Positions 34,188 to 43,356 of a stretch of DNA of 64,000 bases are shown in pieces. The translations under genes and the position numbers were made by a program. Source of the DNA: Actinoplanes derwentensis (GTDB lineage: Bacteria > Actinomycetota > Actinomycetes > Mycobacteriales > Micromonosporaceae); the NCBI RefSeq assembly GCF_900104725.1, contig NZ_LT629758.1, positions 3,720,001 through 3,784,000 on the forward strand. Direction: 5' to 3'. The notes under the pieces are model-generated. The model saw only the letters and a list, made by a program, of their open reading frames with translations. It was not told the origin of the DNA and made no database searches. Each line of letters opens with the position of its first letter. The first letter of the stretch is position 1.

Positions 34188-34892
34188 ATGAGCGACCAGT
34201 TGATCACTTACATCGACGACAGCACCGGCGAGCGGACCAGCCTCACCGCCTCCGAGCTGGGCGATTGGGTCGCCGCGACGGCATCCCTGCTGTCCGGGGA
34301 GTGCGGGCTCCCCCGCGGCAGCCGGGCCGGGGTGCTGCTGCCGCCACACTGGCAGACGGCGGCGGTGCTGCTGGGCGCATGGGCGGCAGGCATCAAGGTG
34401 TCATTCCGTGCCTGGAGTACGGCTGGCCTCTCCTCAGACACGGAATCGGACCTGGACGTCACATTCGTCGAACGGCGTCGCGTCGGCAGCTGGCTGGAGG
34501 ACGTACCCCCGGCCGGATTCCAGTTCGTGCTGGGCTTGGCACCGGGCGGTCGCGACTCCCCCGACGTACCGCCCGGTTATCGTGATTTCCCACCCTCCGC
34601 CCGCGCTCATCTCGGTGCGGCACCACCGCACACCGGGGTCACGGTGAGTGAGACGGCCACGGTCGACGGCACGACCTTCGGGGAGTACGGGGCCGCAGCC
34701 GCCACCCTGGCCTCAGCCCGCGGAATCACCGCCGGTGACCGGGTACTGGTGGACGTGACAGCCTACGAGGAACCGATGATCTGGCTGATGGCCCCGTTGA
34801 CGGCCGGCGCATCGATAGTGCTCTGCGCCAACCTCGACCACACCCGCCTGGCCGACCGAATCGCCGCCGAGGGAATCACCCGCCTCCTCTGA
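34188..34892 (+). CDS. TIGR03089 family protein
   Basis: Protein of 234 residues with the plan of TIGR03089, an actinobacterial family distantly related to AMP-binding enzymes. An early RGSRAGVLLPPHWQTAAVLLGAWAAG segment matches the start of acyl-adenylating enzymes, and the central part diverges. The C-terminal region AGDRVLVDVTAYEEPMIWLMAPLTAGASIVLC resembles their second strand-helix unit. The ATP-binding P-loop typical of acyl-CoA ligases is absent, so it is not expected to adenylate. It stands alone; the next gene is 283 bp away. Confidence 0.75.
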   Translation: MSDQLITYIDDSTGERTSLTASELGDWVAATASLLSGECGLPRGSRAGVLLPPHWQTAAVLLGAWAAGIKVSFRAWSTAGLSSDTESDLDVTFVERRRVGSWLEDVPPAGFQFVLGLAPGGRDSPDVPPGYRDFPPSARAHLGAAPPHTGVTVSETATVDGTTFGEYGAAAATLASARGITAGDRVLVDVTAYEEPMIWLMAPLTAGASIVLCANLDHTRLADRIAAEGITRLL

Positions 34893-35187
34893 GTCCCTCT
34901 TCCGAGCCCGGCACCCTCCCGCACTCTCCGTCACCCACAATCCGCCACGCTCCGCAGCCACCTTCCGGAGCTGCCGTCCCTCCGCCGCCCGCCATCCGCA
35001 CCCTTCCACCCTTCCGCGCCCCGCCGCCGCCCGCCTCCCGCGCCCTGTCGCCACCACCTGCGGCCCGCGCCTCGCACTCCCGCAGCGACCACCTTCCACC
35101 GCCCGATCCCCACTACATTCCCGCAGCCGCCAGCTTCCGCCGTCGGCCCCTTACCGCGCTCCCACAGCCGCACGGATGATGGTGGCC
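34893..35187. other. C-rich intergenic region
   Basis: Pyrimidine-rich top strand (many CCG/CCC runs such as CCGCCGCCCGCC) with no gene I can support. The complementary strand is Gly/Arg-rich in translation and looks like shadow coding. No clean hairpin was found. Confidence 0.4.
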
Positions 35188-35679
35188 ATGGGTCACAGCA
35201 TCACGGCGTTGATCGTGGCGGAGCAGTTCGACGAGGCAGCCGCCACGGAATGGGACGTCGCCGGAACTCCGATCGGCCAAGGCCTGCGTTTGATCCACAT
35301 AAATGCCGCTTACGCGGCCTACCAGCAACACCAGAGAGGCGCCGGTACGATCCTCGGAGCCCCCGACGACTTCGACAGCCGTTTTCCCCGCGAGGGTGTG
35401 CTGGCCGACCTGGCAGCGGCGGTCACGACCCGAACCCCGCCGACATTCGCCCTGATCATGACGGACTACTTCGGCGGCGAGGGCAGACAGTGGGCGACCG
35501 CCTGGATCGACGGCGGCCGAGTTCCCGAGGTGCGCGACATCAACGGCGCACTACAAGTTCTGGGAGTCCACGCCACCAAGGGCATGGACGAGTTCGACAC
35601 GGTGGGCCTGTCCCGGCATCGAAGCACCCCCGATGCCTTGGAACGCTACTGGGATCTCTGCGACGACCTGGGCATCTGA
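35176..35679 (+). CDS. Hypothetical cytoplasmic protein
   Basis: Protein of 163-167 residues (start 35176 or 35188). It begins MGHSITALIVAEQFDEAAATEWDVAG and later has FALIMTDYFGGEGRQWATAWIDG and GLSRHRSTPDALERYWDLCDDLGI. The composition is that of a folded enzyme or binding protein. I recognise no family. It is transcribed toward the secreted repeat protein on the opposite strand, with stops 3 nt apart. Confidence 0.6.
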   Translation: MMVAMGHSITALIVAEQFDEAAATEWDVAGTPIGQGLRLIHINAAYAAYQQHQRGAGTILGAPDDFDSRFPREGVLADLAAAVTTRTPPTFALIMTDYFGGEGRQWATAWIDGGRVPEVRDINGALQVLGVHATKGMDEFDTVGLSRHRSTPDALERYWDLCDDLGI

Positions 35680-35682
35680 AGC

Positions 35683-36555
35683 TCAGGACCCCCGAGGCGG
35701 CTCGAAGTCGTCACAGTCGTCCCCCTCCGCCAGAGCCGGACTCAGCCCGTTGCAGATCCGCACGGACGGCAGGGTCCCGGAACTCCAGGGCAGCCGCGTC
35801 GCCTCGGTCCGGAAGGTGGCCGTCCCCGGCTTGCACAGCACAGCGAACGTGTACCACTCGATCCCGTCCGCAGGCCCGTTGGTAGTCATCTGCAGCACGC
35901 CGCAGCGGGTCCGCCCGGTGACCTTGAGGCTGACACTGAGCGCCGGACTGCCCTTGCCTTTGACTCCCCGCCGGGTCTCCGCCGGAGCGGTGCTGATCGC
36001 GTAGACCCCGCTGGCAGTAGCCCCCGGCACCGAAACCCGAAACGCCAGATCCGCACCCCGCCGTTCCTTCCGGCTCCCTTCCCCGGCCGCCTCGACAACA
36101 CGCGGCCTGGCCTCGCCCACACCAACCGACTCCCGCACAGCCCCAGCCGCCGCCTCACGCACGGCCCCGGCCGCTACCTCACGAGCAACCCCACCCGCCG
36201 CCTCGCGCTCAGTCCCGTCCGCCGCCTCGTGCTCAGTCCCGTCCGCCGCCTCGTGCTCAGTCCCGTCCGCCGCCTCGTCAGCCAGCTCGCCCGGGATCGA
36301 CTCCGCCGACCTACCGGTCGGCTTGTCCACCGTGGACCGCACCGGTTTGCTCCGCTTCTTGCGTACCGTGGACAGTGCCGGGTTACTGCCCATACCAGCG
36401 TTGACCAGTGGTTTCCCGGCCACGCCGTGCCCTGCGCCGGGAAGCGGCCACGGCGGGGCAGGCGCCCGAACCGCAGCAGTCGCTGTCCCGGGCAGCGTGA
36501 ACAGAATCGACCCGGCGATCACTCCGCTGACCGCACGAAATGTCAGAGACTTCAT
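35683..36555 (-). CDS. Secreted protein with in-frame octapeptide repeats
   Basis: Protein of 290 residues; start 36555 has AGGAG 7 nt upstream and gives a Sec signal (MKSLTFRAVSGVIAGSILF, cleavage near A-T-A-A at about 27). A basic segment is followed by acidic octapeptide repeats (EHEAADGT-type, about 90-130), then REAAAGAV-like units. The C-terminal domain of about 120 residues (ADLAFRVSVPGATASGVYAI, CGVLQMTTNGPA, EWYTFAVLC) has four to five cysteines and probably forms a beta-sandwich. The family is unknown. The repeats are encoded by 24-bp DNA units. Confidence 0.7.
   Translation of the reverse strand: MKSLTFRAVSGVIAGSILFTLPGTATAAVRAPAPPWPLPGAGHGVAGKPLVNAGMGSNPALSTVRKKRSKPVRSTVDKPTGRSAESIPGELADEAADGTEHEAADGTEHEAADGTEREAAGGVAREVAAGAVREAAAGAVRESVGVGEARPRVVEAAGEGSRKERRGADLAFRVSVPGATASGVYAISTAPAETRRGVKGKGSPALSVSLKVTGRTRCGVLQMTTNGPADGIEWYTFAVLCKPGTATFRTEATRLPWSSGTLPSVRICNGLSPALAEGDDCDDFEPPRGS
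36193..36280. repeat. 24-bp in-frame tandem repeat
   Basis: Units beginning ACCC or GTCCGCCGCCTCG occur at 36193, 36217, 36241 and 36265 (24-bp spacing), inside the secreted-protein gene. They produce the octapeptide repeats. Confidence 0.85.
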
Positions 36556-36654
36556 CGCCCTACTCCTGTCGCCGAGTGCCTTGTCGGCATTCATCCTGCT
36601 GGCGACAGAAGACCATCAGCCCTCAAGCCACCCTCATTTCCGATATTTCACCCT

Positions 36655-37305
36655 TTAAGGTTCCACCATCGGACGCGCACCACCAAGCGTCCGGCCCATA
36701 CACACCCGGGCCCAACGCTCCAGTCCGGCCGCGGCTTCATGGGCCCGTACAGCCCGCAACCCACTCCCGACCGCCTCATCCGCCAGCACTACGAACCCGC
36801 ACCGCCGGTAGTAAGGCGCATTCCAGGCGACCTCGGCAAACGTGGTGAGAGTGAGCCCGGCCGCCCCCACCCGCTCCGCATAGGCGGCAGTCTCATCGAT
36901 CAGCCGCCGCCCCACCCCACGCCGCGAGAACCGAGGATGAACCGACACCTGCTCGATATGAACGTTCCCGTCCACCAGATCAGCGATCAGATACCCCGCC
37001 ACCCACTCCCGATGATCTCCCACTGCGAGCGGACCCACCCGGCCAGCGCCGCGACCGGTGCCGTCATCAAGGTCAGGATCAGTGACCACCGCGACCCAGG
37101 CCCGCCCGGCACTCACATACTCCGCAAGCACCTCGACCGGCAACGGCTCGTCGTCAGCGATCGCCGCCATCCCGATATCGCGGAACAGTTCTCCCGCAGC
37201 CCGTTCGATCTCCTGGAGCTCCACCAACTCGTCGTCACGCGCCGCCCGGATCCGCACGAGCCCGATTCTGCACCCCGACACCCGCCCACGAAACGCGTTT
37301 CCCAC
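36655..37305 (-). CDS. GNAT acetyltransferase at end of paa operon
   Basis: Protein of 216 residues. N-terminal VRIRAARDDELVELQEIERAAG is a typical GNAT start, and acetyl-CoA-binding motif A is VHPRFSRRGVGRRLIDETAAYA (Q/R-x-x-G-x-G/A as R-R-G-V-G-R). A C-terminal cysteine/arginine tail follows. GTG 37305 begins 4 nt after the paaE stop, so translation is coupled; an internal GTG at the VRIRA position is an alternative. It may modify a phenylacetate-pathway protein or be an unrelated rider in the operon. Confidence 0.8.
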   Translation of the reverse strand: MGNAFRGRVSGCRIGLVRIRAARDDELVELQEIERAAGELFRDIGMAAIADDEPLPVEVLAEYVSAGRAWVAVVTDPDLDDGTGRGAGRVGPLAVGDHREWVAGYLIADLVDGNVHIEQVSVHPRFSRRGVGRRLIDETAAYAERVGAAGLTLTTFAEVAWNAPYYRRCGFVVLADEAVGSGLRAVRAHEAAAGLERWARVCMGRTLGGARPMVEP

Positions 37306-37309
37306 CGGC

Positions 37310-38353
37310 TCACTGGTCGAAGTCGATCACTACCTTGGGTGAGGTCGGCAGACTCTGGCAGGTCAGGACGAACCCCGCCGTGACCTCACCGTCCTCCAGC
37401 GCGAAGTTCCGCCGCATGACCACGGTCCCGTCGGTGACCCGGGCCCGGCACGTGCCGCACACTCCGCCCTTGCAGGCGAAGGGCAGGTCCGGCCGTGCCC
37501 GCTGAGCCCCGTCCAACAGGGTGACCCCGTCGGGTACGGCGACACTCGTCTTCCGCCCGTCGAGCACCACGGTGACGTCACAACTGGGCCCGAGCGATTC
37601 GGCGGGCCGCACCGGTGGGGGTGGCGCCTCGTCCACCCAGAACAGTTCCCGGTGCACCCGCGATCCCGGCACCCCGAACTCGGTCAGCACCGCGGTCGCG
37701 TCGACGACCATCCCGTACGGTCCGCACAACCACCAGTGCCCGACCGCAGGTACGTCGATCAGCAGCCGCAACATCTGGCGCAGCCGGCCGGCGTCGAGGC
37801 GCCCGCTGAACAGTTCGGACTCGCGGGGTTCCCGGGAGAGCACGTGCACGAGTTCGAGCCGCCCGGGATAGGTGTCCTTCAGATCGGCGAGTTCTTCGGC
37901 GAACATGACGGTGTCGGCTCGCCGGTTGCCGTACAGCAGGGTGACCTCGGTGCCCGCCTGCCGCAACAGGGACGCGGCGATCGACAGCACCGGGGTGATC
38001 CCGGATCCGGCGGCGATGAGCACGTGCCGCCCGCCGGTCGCGGGTTCGGGTGTGAACGTGCCGGCTGGCGGCGCTACTTCGACCAGGTCACCGGCTCGCA
38101 GCCGGTGGACGATCCATGGGGAGACGAGCCCGCCGGGAACCTCCCGCACCCCGATGCGCGGGGCACCACCGGCCGGAGCGCAGATCGAGTAGGTGCGCCG
38201 TTCTCCGTCCCGGTGCACGGTGACCGACTGCCCCGGCCGGAACCGGTAGCGCTCGGCCAGTTCCGGCGGCACGTCGAAGGTCACCGCGACCGCGTCGGCG
38301 CACAGCCGGTCGACGGTGGCGACCCGCAGTGGATGAAACCCCCGTGGTGTCAT
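37310..38353 (-). CDS. paaE: Phenylacetyl-CoA epoxidase reductase subunit PaaE
   Basis: Reductase of 347 residues that feeds electrons into the PaaABC epoxidase. An N-terminal flavin barrel (RTYSICAPAGG, GLVSPWIVHRL) and an NAD(P)-binding domain (LIAAGSGITPVLSIAASLL, LLYGNRRADTVMFAEEL) are followed by a plant-type [2Fe-2S] domain with FACKGGVCGTCRARV and a later VLTCQ. The placement directly behind paaD in the order A-B-C-D-E is diagnostic and separates it from the VanB-type paralogue at 5093. It starts 2 nt after the paaD stop. Confidence 0.93.
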   Translation of the reverse strand: MTPRGFHPLRVATVDRLCADAVAVTFDVPPELAERYRFRPGQSVTVHRDGERRTYSICAPAGGAPRIGVREVPGGLVSPWIVHRLRAGDLVEVAPPAGTFTPEPATGGRHVLIAAGSGITPVLSIAASLLRQAGTEVTLLYGNRRADTVMFAEELADLKDTYPGRLELVHVLSREPRESELFSGRLDAGRLRQMLRLLIDVPAVGHWWLCGPYGMVVDATAVLTEFGVPGSRVHRELFWVDEAPPPPVRPAESLGPSCDVTVVLDGRKTSVAVPDGVTLLDGAQRARPDLPFACKGGVCGTCRARVTDGTVVMRRNFALEDGEVTAGFVLTCQSLPTSPKVVIDFDQ

Positions 38354-38354
38354 C

Positions 38355-38843
38355 TCAGATCTCCCGCATGTGCTCGAACGGTTCCCGGCAGGAGTGGCAT
38401 CGGCGCAGTTCGCGGCAGGCGGTGGCTCCGAACGCGGCGAGCGCCTCGGTGTCGGCCGCACCGCAGCGCGGGCAGACGACCGTGGCCGGCCGGGTGCCGA
38501 GGGTGAGGGGAATGGGCCCGGCCCGGCGGACGGGTGCCGGCCCCGGCGGGGCGATGCCCGCGGCGGCGAGTTTGCGCTTTCCGGTCTCGCTGATCCAGTC
38601 GGTGGTCCAGGCCGGTGCCAGCACGGTACGCACCTCGACGACCCCGAATCCGGCCCGCCCGAGTGCCACCCGGATGTCGGCCCTGATCGACTCCATCGCG
38701 GGACAGCCCGAGTAGGTCGGGGTGATCGTCACGACCACCGCGCCGTCGTCCTGCCGAACCTCCCGAACGATCCCCAGCTCAGCAAGGGTGATCATGGGCA
38801 GTTCCGGGTCGGCGACGGTCCCCACCACGTCGGCTGCGTTCAC
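38355..38843 (-). CDS. paaD: Phenylacetyl-CoA epoxidase maturation protein PaaD
   Basis: Protein of 162 residues. An N-terminal DUF59/MIP18-like domain (VADPELPMITLAELGIVREV, TPTYSGCPAMESI with the conserved Cys) is followed by a zinc ribbon (CPRCGAADTEAL and C-H-S-C). This is the PaaD family, thought to help assemble the metal site of the epoxidase. ATG 38843 overlaps the paaC stop (ATGA). Confidence 0.92.
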   Translation of the reverse strand: MNAADVVGTVADPELPMITLAELGIVREVRQDDGAVVVTITPTYSGCPAMESIRADIRVALGRAGFGVVEVRTVLAPAWTTDWISETGKRKLAAAGIAPPGPAPVRRAGPIPLTLGTRPATVVCPRCGAADTEALAAFGATACRELRRCHSCREPFEHMREI

Positions 38844-39724
38844 CAGACGCCTCCGGGTACCGTCCGGGCGATCGCCTGCATCTCCGCCAGGATCTCGGCG
38901 AACGCCGCCGTGTGCTCCCCGTCCCGCCCGGCGTCCGAGCCACCGAGCCGTTCGTCGCCCGAGCGGGAACCGGCCAGCCGCCCGGTGGTCAGAACTAACT
39001 CCCAGACCTGCTCGAAGTCGGCTCGAAGCTCCCCCGGATCAACCGCGACATCTGCCGCGGCCAGGCGTTTCTCGACCGGGTGTGCCTGGAACAGGCTTCC
39101 GAGCAGTGGCTCCAGCGCGACCACGGCGGCGGTCATCCGGGTGTGTGACAGTGCGGTCCCGTCACCGAGCCGGACCATCCACTGCGCCGCGTAGTCCCGA
39201 TGGTAGGTGACCTCTTTGACGCCTTTGGCAGCGATGCCGGCGAGCATCGGATCACGGGAGCCGGCGAGCCGGTCGAGCAGGGCCAGCCGCCACACCGAGA
39301 AGGCGCACAGCCGGGCCACCAGGTGCGCGAAGTCGTCGTCGGCTCGTTCCACCAGATGGACGTTGCGGAACTCGCCCGGTCCACGGTGCATGGCCAGCTC
39401 GTCCTCGTCACGGCCCCGGCCTTCTGCGGCACCGGCCCGGGTCAGCAGCAACCGGGCCTGCCCGAGCAGGTCTAGGCCGATGTTGGCGAGCGCCAGTTCG
39501 TCCTCAAGCTCGGGTGCCCGGGTCACCCACTGCTGAAGCCGGTGCGACATGATCAGCGCGTCGTCGCCGAGCATCAGGCAGTAGGTGGCCAGGTCAGACC
39601 GGTCGACTCCGTCCGGGAAGTCGCCGGAGACACCGGCGAGAGGATCGGTGAAGCCGGTCCCGTACGCCCACCGAGCATCGTCCTGATGATCGGTGAGCGC
39701 GTCGTACGCGTCGTCGAAAGCCAT
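38840..39724 (-). CDS. paaC: Phenylacetyl-CoA epoxidase structural subunit PaaC
   Basis: Ferritin-like protein of 294 residues with helices bearing LANIGLDLLGQARLLLTRAG, FAHLVARLCAFSVWRLALLDRLA and KGVKEVTYHRDYAAQWMVRLGDG. PaaC is the non-catalytic partner of PaaA in the diiron epoxidase core. It begins 9 nt after the paaB stop. Confidence 0.92.
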   Translation of the reverse strand: MAFDDAYDALTDHQDDARWAYGTGFTDPLAGVSGDFPDGVDRSDLATYCLMLGDDALIMSHRLQQWVTRAPELEDELALANIGLDLLGQARLLLTRAGAAEGRGRDEDELAMHRGPGEFRNVHLVERADDDFAHLVARLCAFSVWRLALLDRLAGSRDPMLAGIAAKGVKEVTYHRDYAAQWMVRLGDGTALSHTRMTAAVVALEPLLGSLFQAHPVEKRLAAADVAVDPGELRADFEQVWELVLTTGRLAGSRSGDERLGGSDAGRDGEHTAAFAEILAEMQAIARTVPGGVW

Positions 39725-39733
39725 GCTCCACCC

Positions 39734-40021
39734 TCAGATGTGCGGAACCGAGTCGGGAATGGCGTAGTGCGTCGGATGCCGGTAGACCTTGTCCTCACTG
39801 GGCGCGAAGAAGGACTCCTTGACCGCCGGGTCACTGGCCGTGACGGCGTCCGACCGCACCACCCAGATGCTGACGCCCTCGTTGCGCCGGGTGTAGAGGT
39901 CACGAGCGTGATGCAACGCCATCTCCGGGTCGGCGGCCCGCAGCGACCCCACATGCACGTGGTTGAGCCCTCGCTTGGCTCGCACGAACACCTCGAACAA
40001 CGGCCACTCGTGCTGCGTCAT
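39734..40021 (-). CDS. paaB: Phenylacetyl-CoA epoxidase subunit PaaB
   Basis: Protein of 95 residues: [44 protein letters not shown] and EGVSIWVVRSDAV are all PaaB signatures. PaaB bridges the PaaAC dimers in the multisubunit epoxidase. ATG 40021 overlaps the paaA stop by one base (TGATG); a GTG at 40024 is also possible. Confidence 0.93.
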   Translation of the reverse strand: MTQHEWPLFEVFVRAKRGLNHVHVGSLRAADPEMALHHARDLYTRRNEGVSIWVVRSDAVTASDPAVKESFFAPSEDKVYRHPTHYAIPDSVPHI

Positions 40022-40932
40022 CACGCCACCCCTGCCAGCCGGGCCCCGTGGGCCGCGGCCGCTTCCCGCACCCAGGCGCCGTCGGTGTCCGCGGCACGCC
40101 GGCGCCGGATCCGCTCCTCGTTCATCGGCCCATCACCGGTGATGACCCGTTTCAGTTCGGCCCAGTCGGGCTGGCCGAAGTCGTAGTGGCCACGCTCCTC
40201 GTTCCATCGCAGCTCGGCATCGGGCAGGGTGACCCCGAGCGAGACGGCTTGCGGAACACTCATGTCGACGAATCGCTGCCGCAGCTCGTCGTTGGTGTGC
40301 CGCTTGATCTTCCAGGCCATCGACTGCGCGGTGTTGGGTGACGCGGCGTCCGGCGGCCCGAACATCATCAGCGACGGCCACCACCACCGGTCCACCGCGT
40401 CCTGCACCATCGACCGCTGCTCCGGAGTCCCCCGCATCATGGTGATCAGCAGCTCGTAGCCCTGCCGCTGATGGAAGGACTCCTCCTTGCAGATGCGGAT
40501 CATGGCTCGCGCGTAGGGCCCGTAAGAGCTGCGGCAGAGTGGCACCTGATTGCAGATGGCCGCGCCGTCGACGAGCCAGCCGATCACACCGACGTCAGCG
40601 AACGACCGGGTCGGATAGTTGAAGATCGACGAATACTTCTGCTGTCCCTCGATGAGTCGCCGGGTGAGGTCGCCCCGGTCGGCCCCGAGCGTCTCGGCCG
40701 CCGAGTAGAGGTAGAGCCCGTGCCCGGCCTCGTCCTGCACCTTGGCGAGCAGGATCGCCTTACGCCGCAGCGTCGGGGCTCGGGTGATCCAGTCCCCCTC
40801 CGGCTGCATCCCGATGATCTCCGAATGCGCATGTTGCGCGATCTGCCGGACCATCGTGCGCCGGTACCCCTCCGGCATATCGTCGGCCGGCTCGATCCGC
40901 TGGTCCCGGGCGATCGACTCGTCGAACGTCAT
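40021..40932 (-). CDS. paaA: Phenylacetyl-CoA epoxidase catalytic subunit PaaA
   Basis: Diiron monooxygenase subunit of 303 residues that epoxidises the ring of phenylacetyl-CoA. Metal-binding Glu/His motifs are visible: [13 protein letters not shown] (E-x-x-H) and [15 protein letters not shown] (E-x-x-H). ATG 40932 lies inside the paaN stop (ATGA), so translation is coupled, and the long open extension upstream is shadow. The C-terminal tail is Arg/Ala-rich. Confidence 0.94.
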   Translation of the reverse strand: MTFDESIARDQRIEPADDMPEGYRRTMVRQIAQHAHSEIIGMQPEGDWITRAPTLRRKAILLAKVQDEAGHGLYLYSAAETLGADRGDLTRRLIEGQQKYSSIFNYPTRSFADVGVIGWLVDGAAICNQVPLCRSSYGPYARAMIRICKEESFHQRQGYELLITMMRGTPEQRSMVQDAVDRWWWPSLMMFGPPDAASPNTAQSMAWKIKRHTNDELRQRFVDMSVPQAVSLGVTLPDAELRWNEERGHYDFGQPDWAELKRVITGDGPMNEERIRRRRAADTDGAWVREAAAAHGARLAGVA

Positions 40933-42593
40933 GACGGATCCACGTGGCGGCGCGACTGCAGGGTGAAGAAGCGGCCCGCCACGAACCAGTCGTCGGTCAG
41001 GGCTGCGGTCGCCGCCGGGTTGGCGCCGGTCCCGTGCAGGTCGCTGAAGGCTGCCGTCTGGTTGACGAAGACTCCACCGGTCAGGTTCTCCGAGAGGTGC
41101 ACGCCGGCGTCGAGTGCCGCTGAGCGGGCGGCGTCGAGCACCGACGGCGAGGTCGAGTGCACCAGCGCCGACAGCGCGCCGTGGGCCCGCACGGTCTCGC
41201 TGAACACCTGCAGGCTGTGCGCGGTCGAATCGGTGGTGATCAGGAATGACACCGGCCCGAACCACTCGCGCGTGTAGGTCTTCTCGTCGGCGGCGTCGAG
41301 CTGCACCACCAGTGGCGTCCGGATGGTCGCGCCGGGGAACTGCTCGTCGGCGACGGCGGTCGACGGGTGCACGATCGCGGGCGCCGTCCCGGCCTCGGTG
41401 AGCCGGCTGAACACGCCGTCGTTGACGATCGCACCGAGAGTGCCGGCGGCCCGCCGCGGGTCGCCGAGCAGTTTGTCGAGCGCGGCCGCCAGATCGGCGC
41501 CGAACTCGGCGGCGCTGCGATGCCCGGCGTCGGTGCTGATGCCGTCGCGGGGCACCAGGATGTTCTGCGGGGTGGTGCACATCTGCCCGCTGTAGAGCGA
41601 CAGCGAGAACGCCAGATTGCCGAGCAGCCCCTGGTAGTCGGCGGTGGAGTCGACGACGACGGTGTTGAGCCCGGCTTTCTCGGTGTAGACCACGGCCTGC
41701 CGCGCGTTGGCTTCGAGCCAGTCGCCGAACTCGCTGGAGCCGGTGAAGTCGACGATCCGCACCTCGGGGTGGGTGGCGAGGGTGGCCGCGATGCCGTCGC
41801 CGGGGTCCTCGGCGGCGAGCGTGACGATGTCGGGGTTGAGCCCGGCGGAGGTGAGCACCGCCCGGCAGACCTGGACGGTGACGGCGAGCGGCAGCACCGC
41901 GCCGGGGTGTGGTTTGACGATCACCGGGTTGCCGGTGACGAGGCTGGCGAACAGGCCCGGATATCCGTTCCAGGTGGGGAAGGTGGTGCAGCCGATGACC
42001 AGGCCGACGCCGCGGCCGACGACAGTCGCCGTCTTCTCCAGGTGCAGCGGGCCTTTGCTCCAGGAAGCGCGGGCGGGCATCCGGGTGGTCGCGGCGAGAG
42101 CGTAGGCGACGGCTTCCAGACCACGGTCGAGCGCGTGGGTGCCGCCGGCCTGGAACGCCATCACGAAGGCCTGACCGGTGGTGTGCTGGACGGTGTGGGC
42201 CAGCTCGAAGACTCGGGCGTGCAGTTGCTGGAGGATCTCCACGGCGACGCCGGCCCGGCCCTCGGGGCCGATGTCTCGCCAGCCCGGGGTGGCCGCGCGG
42301 GCGGCGGCGACCAGCGCCTGCGGGTCGCCTTTGGGATAGCTGATGCCCAGCTCCAGGCCGTAGGGCGAGCGCTCGGTGGAGACGGTGCCCACGGCGCCCG
42401 GCACGTCGACGGCGAAGGTCTGCCCGAGCAGGGCGGTGAAGGCGCGGTCGCCGGCGGGGGCGGCCTGATCGCCGTAGACCTTCTTGCTGGGCGACTCGGG
42501 GAAGGCCGACCAGTAGTCACGGGCCGAGGCCGCCGAGATCGCGCGGTCCAGCAGCTCGCGATGGGCTTGGTAGAGCTCATCGGGACTCGTCAT
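40929..42593 (-). CDS. paaN: Phenylacetate degradation aldehyde dehydrogenase PaaN
   Basis: Protein of 554 residues of the PaaN branch of aldehyde dehydrogenases (N-terminus [19 protein letters not shown]). The NAD-binding segment is [22 protein letters not shown], the glutamate region is [17 protein letters not shown], and the nucleophile cysteine is in [14 protein letters not shown] (about 340). It lacks the MaoC-like hydratase domain of PaaZ, so ring hydrolysis needs a separate hydratase. It is the first gene of the operon and divergent from the TetR regulator. Confidence 0.9.
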   Translation of the reverse strand: MTSPDELYQAHRELLDRAISAASARDYWSAFPESPSKKVYGDQAAPAGDRAFTALLGQTFAVDVPGAVGTVSTERSPYGLELGISYPKGDPQALVAAARAATPGWRDIGPEGRAGVAVEILQQLHARVFELAHTVQHTTGQAFVMAFQAGGTHALDRGLEAVAYALAATTRMPARASWSKGPLHLEKTATVVGRGVGLVIGCTTFPTWNGYPGLFASLVTGNPVIVKPHPGAVLPLAVTVQVCRAVLTSAGLNPDIVTLAAEDPGDGIAATLATHPEVRIVDFTGSSEFGDWLEANARQAVVYTEKAGLNTVVVDSTADYQGLLGNLAFSLSLYSGQMCTTPQNILVPRDGISTDAGHRSAAEFGADLAAALDKLLGDPRRAAGTLGAIVNDGVFSRLTEAGTAPAIVHPSTAVADEQFPGATIRTPLVVQLDAADEKTYTREWFGPVSFLITTDSTAHSLQVFSETVRAHGALSALVHSTSPSVLDAARSAALDAGVHLSENLTGGVFVNQTAAFSDLHGTGANPAATAALTDDWFVAGRFFTLQSRRHVDPS

Positions 42594-42601
42594 GCCTCCA
42601 T

Positions 42602-42623
42602 TAACCGCCCGATCGGTCGGTAA
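42602..42623. promoter_or_regulatory. TetR-type palindromic operator between paaN and regulator
   Basis: The 22-bp sequence TAACCGCCCGATCGGTCGGTAA is a near-perfect palindrome centred between 42612 and 42613. It stands between the divergent starts (42593 and 42646) and is the natural binding site for the adjacent TetR-family repressor, which would control both directions. Confidence 0.7.
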
Positions 42624-42645
42624 ATCAAGGGGCTAGATTTCACCT

Positions 42646-43236
42646 GTGGACAACAGCCGGCGCCGCGGCCGCCCGGGGCATGATCAGGGTGCGGTGCTGG
42701 CCGCCGCGGTCCGGCTCTTCAACACTCACGGCTACGACGCGACGAGCATGTTCGACATCGCCGAGTCGCTCGGCATCACCAAGTCGACGCTCTACCACCA
42801 CGTCAGCAGCAAGGAGCAGTTGCTGACGATGGCGGTGGACCGGGCGCTCGGCGCACTGGAGGAGGCCGCACAGGCGGCGATCAAGAGCGACGAGCCTGCT
42901 GTCGTACGACTGCGGAATTTGATCCGTCGCAGTGTCCTCGTCCTGGCCGACCGTCTGGAGTTCGTCACCCTGCTCCTGCGGGTGCGCGGCAACACCGTGG
43001 CCGAGCAGCAGGCCGTGGCGCGCCGCCGGACCTTCGACCGGATCGTCACCGACCTGGTGCGGCAGGCGCAGGCCGAGGGCGGCCTGCGTGCCGACGTGGA
43101 CCCGGCGACCGCGGCCCGCCTGATCTTCGGAATGGTCAATTCACTCGTCGGGTGGTATCGCCCGGATAAGGGATCCCCGGATTCCATTGCCGACGCGGTG
43201 GCCGATCTAGCTTTCGGCGGCCTGCAGAGAAGGTGA
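42646..43236 (+). CDS. TetR-family regulator of the paa operon (PaaR-like)
   Basis: Protein of 196 residues. The DNA-binding domain is at about 8-55: AAVRLFNTHGYDATSMFDIAESLGITKSTLYHHVSSKEQLL. The C-terminal ligand domain is helical (RLRNLIRRSVLVLADRLEFVTLLL). GTG 42646. By position it most likely represses the paa operon and releases on phenylacetyl-CoA, as PaaR does in other actinobacteria. The palindrome at 42602-42623 lies just upstream. Confidence 0.87.
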   Translation: MDNSRRRGRPGHDQGAVLAAAVRLFNTHGYDATSMFDIAESLGITKSTLYHHVSSKEQLLTMAVDRALGALEEAAQAAIKSDEPAVVRLRNLIRRSVLVLADRLEFVTLLLRVRGNTVAEQQAVARRRTFDRIVTDLVRQAQAEGGLRADVDPATAARLIFGMVNSLVGWYRPDKGSPDSIADAVADLAFGGLQRR

Positions 43237-43356
43237 TACGCACCATCTGCCAACAACCGCGTCGGGATCTGTCAACAAGCTGTCTTCACCGGGGTGCGCC
43301 GCTGCCTATGGTGGCCGCTGAGAGTTATTCGGCCCACCATGAAAAAGGGGACAATA

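Noticed and set aside
40929..42593. paaZ assignment
   Set aside because: The MaoC-like hydratase domain of PaaZ is missing; length and N-terminus fit PaaN.
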